Positions 8,503-17,583 of a DNA stretch of 40,313 bases are shown piece by piece. The stretch comes from Halobacteriovoraceae bacterium (lineage in GTDB: Bacteria; Bdellovibrionota; Bacteriovoracia; Bacteriovoracales; Bacteriovoracaceae), in NCBI GenBank assembly GCA_002718735.1, contig PBFR01000004.1, positions 1-40,313 of the forward strand. The letters run 5' to 3'. The position numbers and the translations under genes are program-made. The first letter of the stretch is position 1; each line of letters starts with the position of its first letter. The notes under the pieces were generated by a model. That model was given only the letters and a program-made list of their open reading frames with translations. It did no database searches and was not told where the DNA came from.

Positions 8503-9393
8503 ATGAAAACTCTGACTTTTCTCACAAGTATCTTTTTATTAGCTCCGGCCATGGCCGCAGATTACTCAAAGTGTAAGGAGTTCTTCTCACCATCAGGTCT
8601 TGGTAATCCATCATTTTCAATGGACAAAGATGGCAAGATAACTCCCCATCCATATGTTATTTCATATGAATCAGATGATAAAAATAAAGAAGAACATATT
8701 AGTTACGTAAACGATTACAATCTTGCGCATTCAGACTTGTTGAAGACTACAATTAAAAGAGATGATAAAGGCGACATTATCGAGATCACTCATGCCAATG
8801 ATTACACTCAAGAGAATTTAGATAGAATGAAAAAAACCCTTAGACGCTACAGTCCCAATTCACCTTTTCTAGCTTTTTCCCACTCAACAATAAAGCTTGA
8901 AATAAGAAATGGAGAATGCGTTCCCGTGAAGGCAACAGCACACAATTTAATTCAGCCTAAAGTTGGCGGCACCACAAGGCCCTCTAGTTTATATAATACC
9001 AAACTATGTAAAGAGCTAGATGATTTTTTAAAAGAACACCCTGAAGCAGAAGCATGCTTTAAAGATGATTTAAACGATAAAGTGAGTAAAATTTTTGAGC
9101 CTTACAAATCATATCAGGCCGTTTATGGTATGGGTGGCGGCATGAGTCCTCATGGATTATTCACAGGCTTTTTTGGCAGATTGGATTCCCTGCTAGTCGA
9201 CGACGATTTTTTGAATTCAAATCCATCCTCGAGAAAGTTTACGGGTCGATCACCAGTGATTAGTGCACATATAATTTTAGAAGATTGTCGCTCCCAAGGG
9301 CTTGAGCCTTTCATTAAGGATGAGAATTTATGGAGGAAAGCTGCGGCAAAAGCAACACCAAGCACGGCCAGTCCAAAAGTGAAGGCCAATTAA
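8503..9393 (+). CDS. Secreted hypothetical protein, 296 residues
   Basis: Signal peptide at residues 1-18 (MKTLTFLTSIFLLAPA, cleavage after AMA). The mature protein has five cysteines (KCKEF, NGECVP, LCKEL, EACFKDD, EDCRSQ). A Gly-rich segment (YGMGGGMSPHGLFTGFFG, about 203-220) lies mid-way, and the tail is Lys/Ala/Pro-rich and low complexity (AAAKATPSTASPKVKAN). AAGGAC lies before the ATG. Monocistronic, ending at the hairpin at 9423. No family recognised; a periplasmic or released protein is inferred from the signal peptide and cysteines. Confidence 0.75.
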   Translation: MKTLTFLTSIFLLAPAMAADYSKCKEFFSPSGLGNPSFSMDKDGKITPHPYVISYESDDKNKEEHISYVNDYNLAHSDLLKTTIKRDDKGDIIEITHANDYTQENLDRMKKTLRRYSPNSPFLAFSHSTIKLEIRNGECVPVKATAHNLIQPKVGGTTRPSSLYNTKLCKELDDFLKEHPEAEACFKDDLNDKVSKIFEPYKSYQAVYGMGGGMSPHGLFTGFFGRLDSLLVDDDFLNSNPSSRKFTGRSPVISAHIILEDCRSQGLEPFIKDENLWRKAAAKATPSTASPKVKAN

Positions 9394-9422
9394 AATAGTT
9401 CTGAATTTAACCTTATATACAT

Positions 9423-9450
9423 GGGAGCTTTTATGGCTCCCTTTTTATTT
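9423..9450 (+). terminator. Rho-independent terminator after 8503-9393
   Basis: GGGAGC (9423-9428) / GCTCCC (9436-9441) followed by TTTTTATTT. Confidence 0.85.
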
Positions 9451-9629
9451 AATAAAATCCCTACCTAACTTAAAAGTCACATTATTTGCGATCATCTCCA
9501 GTCGGCAATAACACATACGTCATGGGACGAGTAAATATTACAGAATAATTAAAAATACCAAAGTTAAGCTAGCAAGGATGCTATAGGTATTCCATTCAGT
9601 ATATAACAGTTTTAACAATGGAGACTTCT

Positions 9630-10037
9630 ATGAAATTAAAACAAATACTTTCTATTTTGGCCATTGGGCTGGCCTTTAGCTTAAATCTACATGCTGAGAC
9701 AGCAATCGAGATCACCCACCCAAGTGAGGTTCAACTAATAAAGGAGGCCTTAAGGCTTCAAGGCGAAGTTAGGGACGGAACTTGTACATCTAAGGAAGCG
9801 CTTCTTGAGAGAGACACCTATAGTGACTTTACTTCAACTTACAGAGTCTCAGGAGATAAAAAATCCTTTAATATCGGTGGTGCTGAATTTATAGGTATTG
9901 CTCAGTCACTTTTCAATAAAGCTTATGGGGCCAAGCAAACCCAGGTGAGCACCCGCCTTAGAAGCTTCACGAGAACGACAATTATAATTGTTTCTCATGA
10001 ATGCAGGTTCGAACAATCTGTATACATAAATTTTTAA
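9630..10037 (+). CDS. Small secreted protein, unknown
   Basis: 135 residues from the ATG at 9630, chosen because GGAG lies 6 nt upstream; the in-frame ATG at 9618 overlaps that ribosome site. Signal peptide at residues 1-22 (ILSILAIGLAFSLNL, cleavage near HAE). The mature chain has a helical start (HPSEVQLIKEALRLQGEV), two cysteines (GTCTS and HECRF) that could form a disulfide, and a beta-rich C-terminus (RTTIIIVSHECRFEQSVYI). Single gene with its own terminator, convergent with the lipoprotein gene at 10075. No family recognised. Confidence 0.7.
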   Translation: MKLKQILSILAIGLAFSLNLHAETAIEITHPSEVQLIKEALRLQGEVRDGTCTSKEALLERDTYSDFTSTYRVSGDKKSFNIGGAEFIGIAQSLFNKAYGAKQTQVSTRLRSFTRTTIIIVSHECRFEQSVYINF

Positions 10038-10041
10038 TAAG

Positions 10042-10070
10042 AAGGGGAGTTGAAGCTCCCCTTTTTTATT
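10042..10070 (+). terminator. Terminator between convergent genes
   Basis: AAGGGGAG (10042-10049) / CTCCCCTT (10056-10063) followed by TTTTATTT. The leading As could allow weak action on the minus strand gene ending at 10075. Confidence 0.8.
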
Positions 10071-10074
10071 TAAA

Positions 10075-10566
10075 TCAATCCAGTATATAAAGACCAGAAT
10101 CTTTGCCTGTACCTTCTTCATTTTTATATTCTTCGTACAGTTCAACCTCTGAGCCGTTAGTGGACTTAAGCTCAAGGTAGACGTAATGACCTTTTTCATT
10201 TTCTCCGTAGGCAGTAACAGTATTGTCTTTACACCAGCCAATTGCTCGTGATTCTTCACCATTAATGTTCTGGTTCCAGACTTCTCCATCGATTATAGTG
10301 GTAGGGTAATGGCTAATAAGTTCAAGATCATCAAAGTCATCATACTTTAGCTCAAGGTAGACACACGTTGAACTTTGCCCGGAGCTCATGCAGTATGTTC
10401 CTTTTATTGTAGGACATTCATTCTCAAAATGCTTAACAGACTTTGCGTACTGATCAACGTTCTTTACAGTTCGTTTTGCAGGATCTTTTGACCCAGATGA
10501 GTTGCTACCACCACAGGCAGAAATCACCAAAATTAATATACTAAGGAACACGTTTGATTTCTTCAT
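10075..10566 (-). CDS. Lipoprotein, unknown function
   Basis: 163 residues. A signal peptide ends in a lipobox ISAC with the lipidated cysteine at C18, followed by GGSNSSGS, a flexible Ser/Gly tether. No Asp at +2, so outer-membrane sorting is likely by the E. coli rule. The mature domain has four further cysteines (ECPTIKGTYC, TCVYLELKY, GWCKDN) and two similar strands, TCVYLELKYDD and HYVYLELKSTN, suggesting an internal duplication of a small beta domain. GGAG lies 8 nt before the ATG. No family recognised. Confidence 0.75.
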   Translation of the reverse strand: MKKSNVFLSILILVISACGGSNSSGSKDPAKRTVKNVDQYAKSVKHFENECPTIKGTYCMSSGQSSTCVYLELKYDDFDDLELISHYPTTIIDGEVWNQNINGEESRAIGWCKDNTVTAYGENEKGHYVYLELKSTNGSEVELYEEYKNEEGTGKDSGLYILD

Positions 10567-10803
10567 AAATACTCTCCAAATAATAATAAATTATTTGATA
10601 AAAGCTACCAAAGTTAAAGGCCTGAAGTAAATTCAAAATATTTCTTAAAGGAATCTAACATTGCCAAAGAATTTCGCAATTTCAGTAGGTTAGAGACATA
10701 TCTATAAAGTTTTCATAACAAAGAATTGATCTTTGTTGCCATGACAATGCGTGTTAAAAGGTCCAAATATTAACATTTCTCTCAAAAAAATTGGAGACCA
10801 TAT

Positions 10804-11361
10804 ATGAAAATACTAGCTACAACACTTCTTATGTTAGGTACTCTTGCGGCCAATGCGTCCTGTTTGGACAAAATTAAAGACTATGTCAGTGACAAAGAAG
10901 ATCAGATCGCAAAGATGCCATTTTATACAAAAACAAGCGAATTTGGTATTCCTGTGGCCCTTACATCTGGAACATATGCAGCGGCAAGTTTAGGTATCTC
11001 AATATCAGGGCCAGGCCCGGTGATTCTGTATTCATCATCTGCAGGAGGTTTTATGGCAGCAGCTGCAGTTCAGGAGTATCTGTACAATGACATTGATGAT
11101 CTTAAAACCTACATGTCCTACGCAGTTGATGTAATTGAACTACTTGAAGAGGCACAGGCATATGATGGCCCAAAACTTAGAAGTATGCTTGTGAAGCTAA
11201 ATGGATTTGGACGCGTAAATAGATACACAATGACAACACTAGCTGATGCAATTAACGAGATAAATGAAAAAGAAGGAATGGCCTGTACTGAAGACAATCT
11301 AACCACAACTCATGGCATTTATACAAAACTAGCAAAGGCAGCAGATCAGCAGGAAGACTAA
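10804..11361 (+). CDS. Secreted hypothetical protein with Gly/Ala-rich hydrophobic core
   Basis: 185 residues, signal peptide at 1-18 (MKILATTLLMLGTLA, cleavage near NAS). A Gly/Ala/Ser-rich hydrophobic stretch spans about 50-90 (TYAAASLGISISGPGPVIL, SSSAGGFMAAAAV), followed by a helical part (YAVDVIELLEEAQAY, TTLADAINEINEKEG). The architecture of signal peptide, hydrophobic Ser/Ala segment and acidic helical tail recalls the pair at 747-1582, but I see no clear sequence match. GGAG lies before the ATG. Function unknown. Confidence 0.72.
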   Translation: MKILATTLLMLGTLAANASCLDKIKDYVSDKEDQIAKMPFYTKTSEFGIPVALTSGTYAAASLGISISGPGPVILYSSSAGGFMAAAAVQEYLYNDIDDLKTYMSYAVDVIELLEEAQAYDGPKLRSMLVKLNGFGRVNRYTMTTLADAINEINEKEGMACTEDNLTTTHGIYTKLAKAADQQED

Positions 11362-12092
11362 AAGATAAACTATGAAGCTAATTTATGGGTTAGGGCCAGA
11401 CTGAGGATCAGCTCATGCCCATAAATTATATCCGCCTTGGCTAAACTCTCTAAATTAAAAGAACGCCACGCAGCAAAATGTGCGATAATGTTTCTTATCG
11501 TGCATTATTTTCAAGGAATTTTTGGTGAAATAACGGCCCTATTTTCGAAAGAAATCTTCTGTTTAAGGATAACACCTGTGACTAATTTTTAAAGTCACAG
11601 GTTCATTTTTTCCGGCCTTTAAATCCAGATTTAATAATTCCAGTGCACAACATAGCTCCCTAGAATTTCTTAGCTCGCAGGCCCTCAATCCACTGAAATA
11701 TTATTGTAAAATCTCCGGCAACTCAGCATCTACTTTCTTGGGCAATACCTCACTCATAATATTTCTTTTGTATGGCAGTTAAAAAGACGCTCATTTTTAA
11801 GCAAAACTTTGTGGGTGGCCATAGCACTTGTTTATTCATCAATATCGCTCGAAATTGCACTAAATAAAATGGCAATTGAATGCATGAAAAGAACTTCCAT
11901 TAGTGATTAAAATTGTATTTTAGTTTATTAATAAATTTCTTAAAGTTCACCCAATAAAGTAACCGTTTTAATTGGTCATTCATGAGTGTGAAAATTTTAA
12001 ACAAGAATATTAGGCCTGTAATTTAAGGTATTATCGAGAGTTGACGCCCACAAACTAGGAAGTCGATGGGCAAGAGCCAGATTTTTTAAATT
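11362..12092. other. 730-bp gene-poor stretch with several hairpins
   Basis: No convincing gene. Visible features are a 10-bp inverted repeat AATTTATGGG/CCCATAAATT just after the 10804 gene, with a large loop; CGATAA/TTATCG near 11484-11499; and a strong plus-strand terminator at 11574-11611. A 34-codon frame (11488-11592) ends inside that terminator but has no ribosome site. The rest (11612-12092) is AT-rich without structure that I can interpret, apart from a 5-bp GCCCA/TGGGC pair near 12046-12069. Confidence 0.5.
11574..11611 (+). terminator. Strong intrinsic terminator 210 nt after the nearest gene
   Basis: ACCTGTGACT (11574-11583) pairs perfectly with AGTCACAGGT (11593-11602), followed by TCATTTTTT. 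Its distance from the stop at 11361 suggests either a long 3' untranslated region or a separate small transcript. Confidence 0.75.
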
Positions 12093-12950
12093 CTAAGGTT
12101 TAAAGACCACGTTTCCACATACCTTCTCCCCTTTTACTGTGTAGCCTTTCAAGAATCCAGAACACTTGGAGTTATCAAACTCTGTTCTAGTGGATTCATT
12201 GATTTTAAGCTTATTGGATGCAAGGTTTCTCGTTGTTATATTGCCTTGAAGATTAATTCTGAAACACTTACCACCGGTATAATTTGAAGTCTTATCCTTA
12301 TCTAATGAATCACATATGCCCTCTGCAAACTTTGCCCTTAGATCTGGTGTTATACTTGATACCTCACACTCTCCAGATCCAGTAAAAGTTCCGCCGATCT
12401 GAAGACAGATTCTTTCAAGTGCATTTGATGCCACAGCAGACTCATCCACATGCTCACATGATATGTTTCCACCTTTCACACTTACATCCATTTTGATGTC
12501 TCTCTTAAAGCTTTGACCAGCACTCTGTGAGCTTGTTTTTGATCTTTTAAATTCAAAAGTTAGCGTCATCGGGGATTTACCTGTATTAGATTCAAGTTTG
12601 GCATTTATCGCCTCTAGGGAGAGTTTTGATCCAAGGTTTCCCTCATTTAAACCTCTCCAAACACTTATTTGTCCCATGGTGAGATCAAGTCCTTTTGAGC
12701 TGGCCATTTTATTTACGTTAAGGCCTGAAAGAAAGCTTTCACAAGTATTCTTTCTTTTTAATGAATCAATAACTGATTTGACTGCCAATTCGGCACTTCT
12801 ACTTTCCTCATTGCTAATCTGAACGCTTTGTTGGTTTTTCATATTCTGAAACATGGTCAGGCCAATGCCGCCAGCTACACCCATTCCAATAACAAGCTCT
12901 AGAGCGCTCAGGCCTTTTTGGTTTAGAATTTCTTTAAAATACCTAATCAT
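12093..12950 (-). CDS. Type IV prepilin-like protein, third of three
   Basis: 285 residues with a class III (prepilin peptidase) signal: short basic leader MIRYFKEILNQKG, cleavage G13|L, Glu at mature +5 (LSALELVIGMGVAGGIGL), then the hydrophobic N-terminal helix. The mature globular part (about 250 residues) contains seven or more cysteines (NTCESF, ISCEHV, ERICLQIGGTFTGSGECEV, KCFRINL, KCSGFL, KVCGNVV). The motif CxxxGGTFTGSGEC recurs in the two upstream pilin-like proteins. Last gene of the cluster, 62 nt after its neighbour. A minor pilin or pseudopilin that sits in or on a type IV pilus-like fibre is inferred; no assembly ATPase is in the window. Confidence 0.82.
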   Translation of the reverse strand: MIRYFKEILNQKGLSALELVIGMGVAGGIGLTMFQNMKNQQSVQISNEESRSAELAVKSVIDSLKRKNTCESFLSGLNVNKMASSKGLDLTMGQISVWRGLNEGNLGSKLSLEAINAKLESNTGKSPMTLTFEFKRSKTSSQSAGQSFKRDIKMDVSVKGGNISCEHVDESAVASNALERICLQIGGTFTGSGECEVSSITPDLRAKFAEGICDSLDKDKTSNYTGGKCFRINLQGNITTRNLASNKLKINESTRTEFDNSKCSGFLKGYTVKGEKVCGNVVFKP

Positions 12951-13012
12951 ATTCTTCTCATTTATTTATTGAATGCTAAATCAAACACCCTTGTGGTTTG
13001 AGTCTATTACGA

Positions 13013-14491
13013 TTAATTTTCTTGGCATGTGACAACCTGGTTTATCTGACAAAAATTTGCGTCTGGTGGTGTCCCTGGAGGTCGTCCCGGATTGTCATTA
13101 CACTGCCTGTACCCAGATCCTGGATTATCACAAGGCTTACCAATCAAGGCCGAACACTTGGGAACGTTCTCTTTACATGAGTCTTCGCTGTATGTGTCGA
13201 GTTTCCACACACCTTTCTTAGCCTTAACACTGCAGTCTTTTGTTCCTGATTTAGTTCGGGTGCTGCCGCAGTTACTGGTCTGTGAAACTTTTTGATCAGA
13301 ACAAACATTGGCCAATGATGGAGTCCAGTATTTGTCCTTACATTGTTCAGGGTCTTTAGGGTCTTTAGGATCACCTATTACCGGAATTTCTCCATCCTCA
13401 CACTTAGGTGCCTGTCCACAGTAGTAGTTGCAACCTTCTGTGCTGTAGTAATTTTTTGGGCCATCTTTAACGCAACTTGGAATCTCGGGACAGACCTCGG
13501 CCTTCTTTCTAACAATACAAGTCTTTCCTGTGCCACAACCATCATCAACTTCATAGTCTTCGCAAGAGTTTACATCTTCTTCACCACAACCAGGTGCTGC
13601 CCCTCTGTCTCGTTGACATTCGCAATACAGTTGAGAATTCTCATATCTTGGTAAATAGGTTGAGGTATCTGGCATCGGACAACTAATTTGAGCACAGTTT
13701 AATGCCCCATCGGATGAAATTCCACGCCCTACTTGAAGCTCTGAGCATATGCCTTGGGAAGCTCCTGTTCTCTCACCAGTTCCCAGTCTTATTCTATAGG
13801 GGCCAAAGGTTTTGGACATAAGGTTCCCACTTACAGAAATCAAGTCACAAGTGCCACCACTCAAAGTGCCACCAACAACTTCGCAGGCAAGACGATCAAT
13901 TTCACCTCTAAAGTCCGAATCCGCGGAAAGGTTGGGATCACACCTTCCTTCGGCCGAGTCATACTCCCCACCGATGGAATTGCAAAAACTCTCCAATCCT
14001 TCCACTGCTGATGCAACTTGAAAAGAAGAACAACTCTCAATAGTCGCAACACCTGAGGGATCACTTGGATCCGGGGCCATAAATGTTTGAATTGAAACTT
14101 TATCAGTTCTTCTAGAGGCCGATCCTGCGGCCTTATCCTTTTTAAAAACAATTAAAATATCTCTGTTTTGTGCTCCAGGGTTTTGGTCTTTTATCTGCTC
14201 AATAGAAACACCTCCGCCAAGATCACTTCCTACAGATAAGTTTCCGATTTGGTCAAAGCCTCCATTTAAAGCTTCTCTACAAACTGCTTCGGAGGCCAGA
14301 TTTGTTTTTAAATCAAGCATTGCATATTCAATAAGGGTGTTTTGAGCAGTGTCGGCATACATCTTACCTCGTTCAAGCCCAGACTTTGCCAACATCAATG
14401 CCCCGGCCCCAACGGCCACACCGCCAATCATTACAGCGATTAAGCTGCTTCCGATTTGATTTGAAAGAATATTTACTCTTAACTTTTTCAT
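13013..14491 (-). CDS. Large Cys-rich prepilin-like protein lacking the +5 glutamate
   Basis: 492 residues. The leader MKKLRVNILSNQIG is followed by SSLIAVMIGGVAVGAGALM, a prepilin-type N-terminal helix cleaved after G14. Mature position +5 is Ala instead of Glu, as in some minor pilins that cap a fibre. The mature domain carries CSSFQ, CNSIGGEYDSAEGRC and CEVVGGTLSGGTCDL motifs, then a very Cys-rich second half with a DPKDPKDPEQCK linker. The last 60 residues match the end of the neighbouring 568-residue protein (KCSALIGKPCD, QCNDNP, FCQIN, VVTC), so the two share a C-terminal module. Twelve nt after the upstream gene: one transcript. Confidence 0.8.
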   Translation of the reverse strand: MKKLRVNILSNQIGSSLIAVMIGGVAVGAGALMLAKSGLERGKMYADTAQNTLIEYAMLDLKTNLASEAVCREALNGGFDQIGNLSVGSDLGGGVSIEQIKDQNPGAQNRDILIVFKKDKAAGSASRRTDKVSIQTFMAPDPSDPSGVATIESCSSFQVASAVEGLESFCNSIGGEYDSAEGRCDPNLSADSDFRGEIDRLACEVVGGTLSGGTCDLISVSGNLMSKTFGPYRIRLGTGERTGASQGICSELQVGRGISSDGALNCAQISCPMPDTSTYLPRYENSQLYCECQRDRGAAPGCGEEDVNSCEDYEVDDGCGTGKTCIVRKKAEVCPEIPSCVKDGPKNYYSTEGCNYYCGQAPKCEDGEIPVIGDPKDPKDPEQCKDKYWTPSLANVCSDQKVSQTSNCGSTRTKSGTKDCSVKAKKGVWKLDTYSEDSCKENVPKCSALIGKPCDNPGSGYRQCNDNPGRPPGTPPDANFCQINQVVTCQEN

Positions 14492-14503
14492 ATAAACTCT
14501 ACC

Positions 14504-16210
14504 TTACTTTTCCACACATTGGACTACATCATTTATCTGACAGTAGTTGCCAGCGGCGTTTTTAGGCACAGGATTGTCATTACATTCTTTGAGTCCTGGA
14601 ATATCACAAGGCTTGCCAATTAATGCACTACACTTGGGAACGGATTCATCACAGCTATCTTCACCTATCCCATAGGCCCTTTTCCAAACCCCTTTCTTTG
14701 AAGAACTTGATGACGGACAGTATCTCACCGTGCTCTTGCATGGGAGGATTTCCTCTTCGCCTTTTAGTCTTCGCTCACTAGTGCACGCCTTTTTAGTCCC
14801 AGCAGTTGCACAACTTGTTCCAAGCCAGTTGTTACACATTGGCAGCTCTTTTGTATTAACAGGATCATTCACCCTGTCTGGAAAGCTCCATATTAAGAAG
14901 TTCTCTCCTTTACATGTTTTACCCGTCTCGCTTTCACACTTAGACTTAGAGGCAAAGGCATTGAGTCCATTTTCACACTTTGGAGCTGTACCTTTTGAGT
15001 TGTCTGCATCGTCATCGTCTTTATTTACACAAGATCCACTGGCACATACTTTATCTGTTCCACAAGCTGTACCATCGGGATAATTCTCCACAACTCCTGC
15101 AAATGCACCGTCGCAGGTATTTGCTTTAAACCTTTTACATATTCCTGCACTTGCCTTTTCCACTTTTTTGGCCACACAACTCTGTTCATCAGAGTCTGGA
15201 CTGTAATCTTCAAAATTACATTTATTGGTTGCAGTGGAAGAGTTTGAACCTTCCAGTGCATATCCATCTTTCTCATCACACTTAAGCTCTGCAGGCTCAC
15301 GGATGGCCGCCAACTCTCCATCACATACTGTACCCGTCGCTGGACAAGAGGCATCACACTTAGTGCAAAAAGAAACACTCTTGCAAGTGACCTCGCCACT
15401 TGGAGAAATTGAGCCTACAAAGTTATTGTCACCCGGACAAGATTGCTCAAATGTTTTCACCCATTTATCAGCGAGAAAAAAGGAATCATTTTTTAAGTTT
15501 GCCCCATAGGAAGGAGTTAATGGCATGTTCATACTGTCGCACTCGGCACCATCAAACACTCCATTATAAATTTTTTCACAAGCTCGCTTTTTTACTTGTG
15601 CCAAGACATAATGATTTTGTCCTAAAGAAGAGAAGTCACATTTTTCCGACCCGGCCACACCAGTCTCTAAAGAGAAGGTTCCACCCAAACTTTCACAAGC
15701 TAGCTTGAAAGTAGTCATCTCCGACTCTGATTCAAAGTTTGAGCAACCAACAAATTTCCCATCGTTGTACTCAACCATCGCAGTTGTCTTTTTTACCGCA
15801 TAAGCACTCTTAAGTCCTGGAGCTTCCCTTTTAAAATAAACAATTACAGATGCCGGCACTACTTCTCTACCCGCTCCTGTTAAAGATGGTGGGATTACCT
15901 TTGTTTGTTTTATTTCCAAAGGGGGAGAAACCTTTGAGTTAAAACTCTGAAGACTGGCACTTAGACTTTCGCTTCCTGGCTTTATGATTTGGTTGCACGA
16001 GGCCTTATCTGTAAGATGTGTTCTTAGTCTTCGGATGTATTGATCAAGCTCCATATTTTGCTTAGTGAAGCTTGCCTGTTTACTAGATTGTTCACTCAGC
16101 TTCATTCCCCCGACACCAACAATTGCAGCGATTCCCAACGCTACAATCCCTTCAACGAGGGAGAATCCAAACTCGTTTAACTTTAAACTTTTATCGTTTC
16201 GTTTATTCAT
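14504..16210 (-). CDS. Large Cys-rich type IV prepilin-like protein
   Basis: 568 residues. Classical prepilin signal: basic leader MNKRNDKSLKLNEFG, then FSLVEGIVALGIAAIVGVGG with Phe +1 and Glu +5. The mature part begins with a pilin-like domain (about 45-260) including CESLGGTFSLETG, then a Cys-dense region (about 270-510; CTKCDASCPATGTVCDGE, GTACGTDKVCASGSCVN, SCATAGTKKACTS) suggestive of disulfide-knotted adhesin modules. It ends with the C-terminal module shared with 13013-14491. AGGAAT lies before the ATG. The 235-bp gap upstream probably carries a separate promoter for the three pilin genes. A surface adhesin presented by a pilus is inferred. Confidence 0.82.
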   Translation of the reverse strand: MNKRNDKSLKLNEFGFSLVEGIVALGIAAIVGVGGMKLSEQSSKQASFTKQNMELDQYIRRLRTHLTDKASCNQIIKPGSESLSASLQSFNSKVSPPLEIKQTKVIPPSLTGAGREVVPASVIVYFKREAPGLKSAYAVKKTTAMVEYNDGKFVGCSNFESESEMTTFKLACESLGGTFSLETGVAGSEKCDFSSLGQNHYVLAQVKKRACEKIYNGVFDGAECDSMNMPLTPSYGANLKNDSFFLADKWVKTFEQSCPGDNNFVGSISPSGEVTCKSVSFCTKCDASCPATGTVCDGELAAIREPAELKCDEKDGYALEGSNSSTATNKCNFEDYSPDSDEQSCVAKKVEKASAGICKRFKANTCDGAFAGVVENYPDGTACGTDKVCASGSCVNKDDDDADNSKGTAPKCENGLNAFASKSKCESETGKTCKGENFLIWSFPDRVNDPVNTKELPMCNNWLGTSCATAGTKKACTSERRLKGEEEILPCKSTVRYCPSSSSSKKGVWKRAYGIGEDSCDESVPKCSALIGKPCDIPGLKECNDNPVPKNAAGNYCQINDVVQCVEK

Positions 16211-16445
16211 ATGTAATTCCTAGCTTAATCATATCAAATAACTAGTTTTGAATTTAACCAATAGTTATTGATATCGACTCTTCTGACATGGAACTTGATG
16301 AATTTGATTATAAGCTAATAATAAGATGTTTAAAAACAGTTACTTAACAGGCATAAAGTATCACTTCGCATGATTTAACTTGAATAGCTCTTTTTTTGAA
16401 AACTTATAAATGAAAATTAAATCGCCAATAATTTTTGCCAAAAGC

Positions 16446-17579
16446 CTATGGCCTATAAACACACCGAAAGCCCAGGTTTGTGAATGCAGATGAAGGGTTG
16501 ATCTGAACTTGTATAGCAAGAACGCCGGCACCAGTTCCCGAGTTGAAAGATCCACCTCTGTGGACTGCTGCATCGCCTGAGGCCTGGTCTCTAAAAAGGC
16601 CAAATCCTTGAGCTGAGCCAAAGTTGCCATTTAAACTTTGATAGTCCGCACTAACAAGTCCCACACATGATGATAGATCCCCATTTAGCTCCTCATTAAG
16701 GGTTCCACATACAACACCATCATCTAGAGTTCCACCTAAGCTCCAGTCTACCCATTCCATACCATTTCCTGAGAAATCCCAAATCTCTTCACCGTTTAAA
16801 AGCATGAGAGTTCTCTTTTGCTCCCAACCTGAGTCAGCTGAGTTTCCGGTGTTGTCATAAGGGTTGGTGGGGTCTGAGATATCCTTTGGCATGGCCTGAA
16901 GGCTGTCGGAATGTCCTCTAGGGATCATTCCAATACCTACAGAGCCACCACTCCAGTTTTGCTCTGTAAGCTCTATACTGTGAGCTATCGATACCCACTC
17001 TGGATTAGAAATTAAATCATAATTTGCTCCAAGGGCCTCACACTCAGTATCGGCACTCGCTCTAGTTACATTTGTCCATGGAACAATAGCTGCCTGAGAA
17101 GAAGCTACACCAACATCGTTTTTGGCCTCAAACTTCATTACACAAAAAGGAGAAACTCCTAGAAGATGGCTTCCAGGAACCGCAATAAAACCTGAGGGGC
17201 AGTTTAGGTAGTGGTATCTTGCAAGTTCAGCGGAACATGGAGAGTGTACTCCTGAGATTGTAGACACTGTAGCATAAAGTCCATGTTCTCCCTCTGGCAA
17301 TGCACTAAGTGTGAATGATGCCTTCACTCCATCGCTACTTCCTTGGCCAACAGGAATTGAGCACCCTGGATCCAAGAAAACCTCAACCAAGTCACCGGCC
17401 TTTGCACCGTAGACCTCAACTAAAGGAGAGTCATCTCTACTAGGCCCAAAGGGATGGTTTGGTATATGAATTTGATAGGGGGATTCAATAAACTTATCGT
17501 CAAAATGAGTCTTGGCCCCGGTAATAATTTTTAAAGCATTACAAGAGCTAAGTATTAGGCAAATGGCCAAAAGTCTCAA
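16446..17579 (-). CDS. Lipoprotein with a formylglycine-enzyme-like (C-type lectin fold) domain
   Basis: 377 residues, lipobox LSSC with lipidated C13. Starts at TTG 17579 with AGGTG 8 nt upstream, lying inside the end of the preceding gene (4-nt gap), so translation is probably coupled. An N-terminal beta domain (about 20-125) is followed by a FGE-sulfatase-type domain: GFIAVPGSHLLGVSPFCVMKFEA, ALGANYDLISNPEWVSIAH, GEEIWDFSGNGMEWVDW, HRGGSFNSGTGAGVLAIQ and the closing LGFRCVYRP. The Cys pair of true formylglycine-generating enzymes is absent from the RGGSF segment, so a binding role is more likely than catalysis. The same fold carries the variable domains of diversity-generating retroelements; no reverse transcriptase is in the window. 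Confidence 0.75.
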   Translation of the reverse strand: MRLLAICLILSSCNALKIITGAKTHFDDKFIESPYQIHIPNHPFGPSRDDSPLVEVYGAKAGDLVEVFLDPGCSIPVGQGSSDGVKASFTLSALPEGEHGLYATVSTISGVHSPCSAELARYHYLNCPSGFIAVPGSHLLGVSPFCVMKFEAKNDVGVASSQAAIVPWTNVTRASADTECEALGANYDLISNPEWVSIAHSIELTEQNWSGGSVGIGMIPRGHSDSLQAMPKDISDPTNPYDNTGNSADSGWEQKRTLMLLNGEEIWDFSGNGMEWVDWSLGGTLDDGVVCGTLNEELNGDLSSCVGLVSADYQSLNGNFGSAQGFGLFRDQASGDAAVHRGGSFNSGTGAGVLAIQVQINPSSAFTNLGFRCVYRP

Positions 17580-17583
17580 TGGA

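Noticed and set aside
11488..11592. 34-codon frame ending in a terminator
   Set aside because: No ribosome site and no family; the stop lies within the terminator stem.
13343..15708. Plus-strand frames opposite the pilin genes
   Set aside because: They are long only because the antisense strand of Cys/Gly-rich coding DNA lacks stops; no ribosome sites, and the pilin frames carry the real motifs.
16446..17579. Active diversity-generating retroelement target
   Set aside because: No reverse transcriptase and no template repeat in the window; kept only as a possibility to check.
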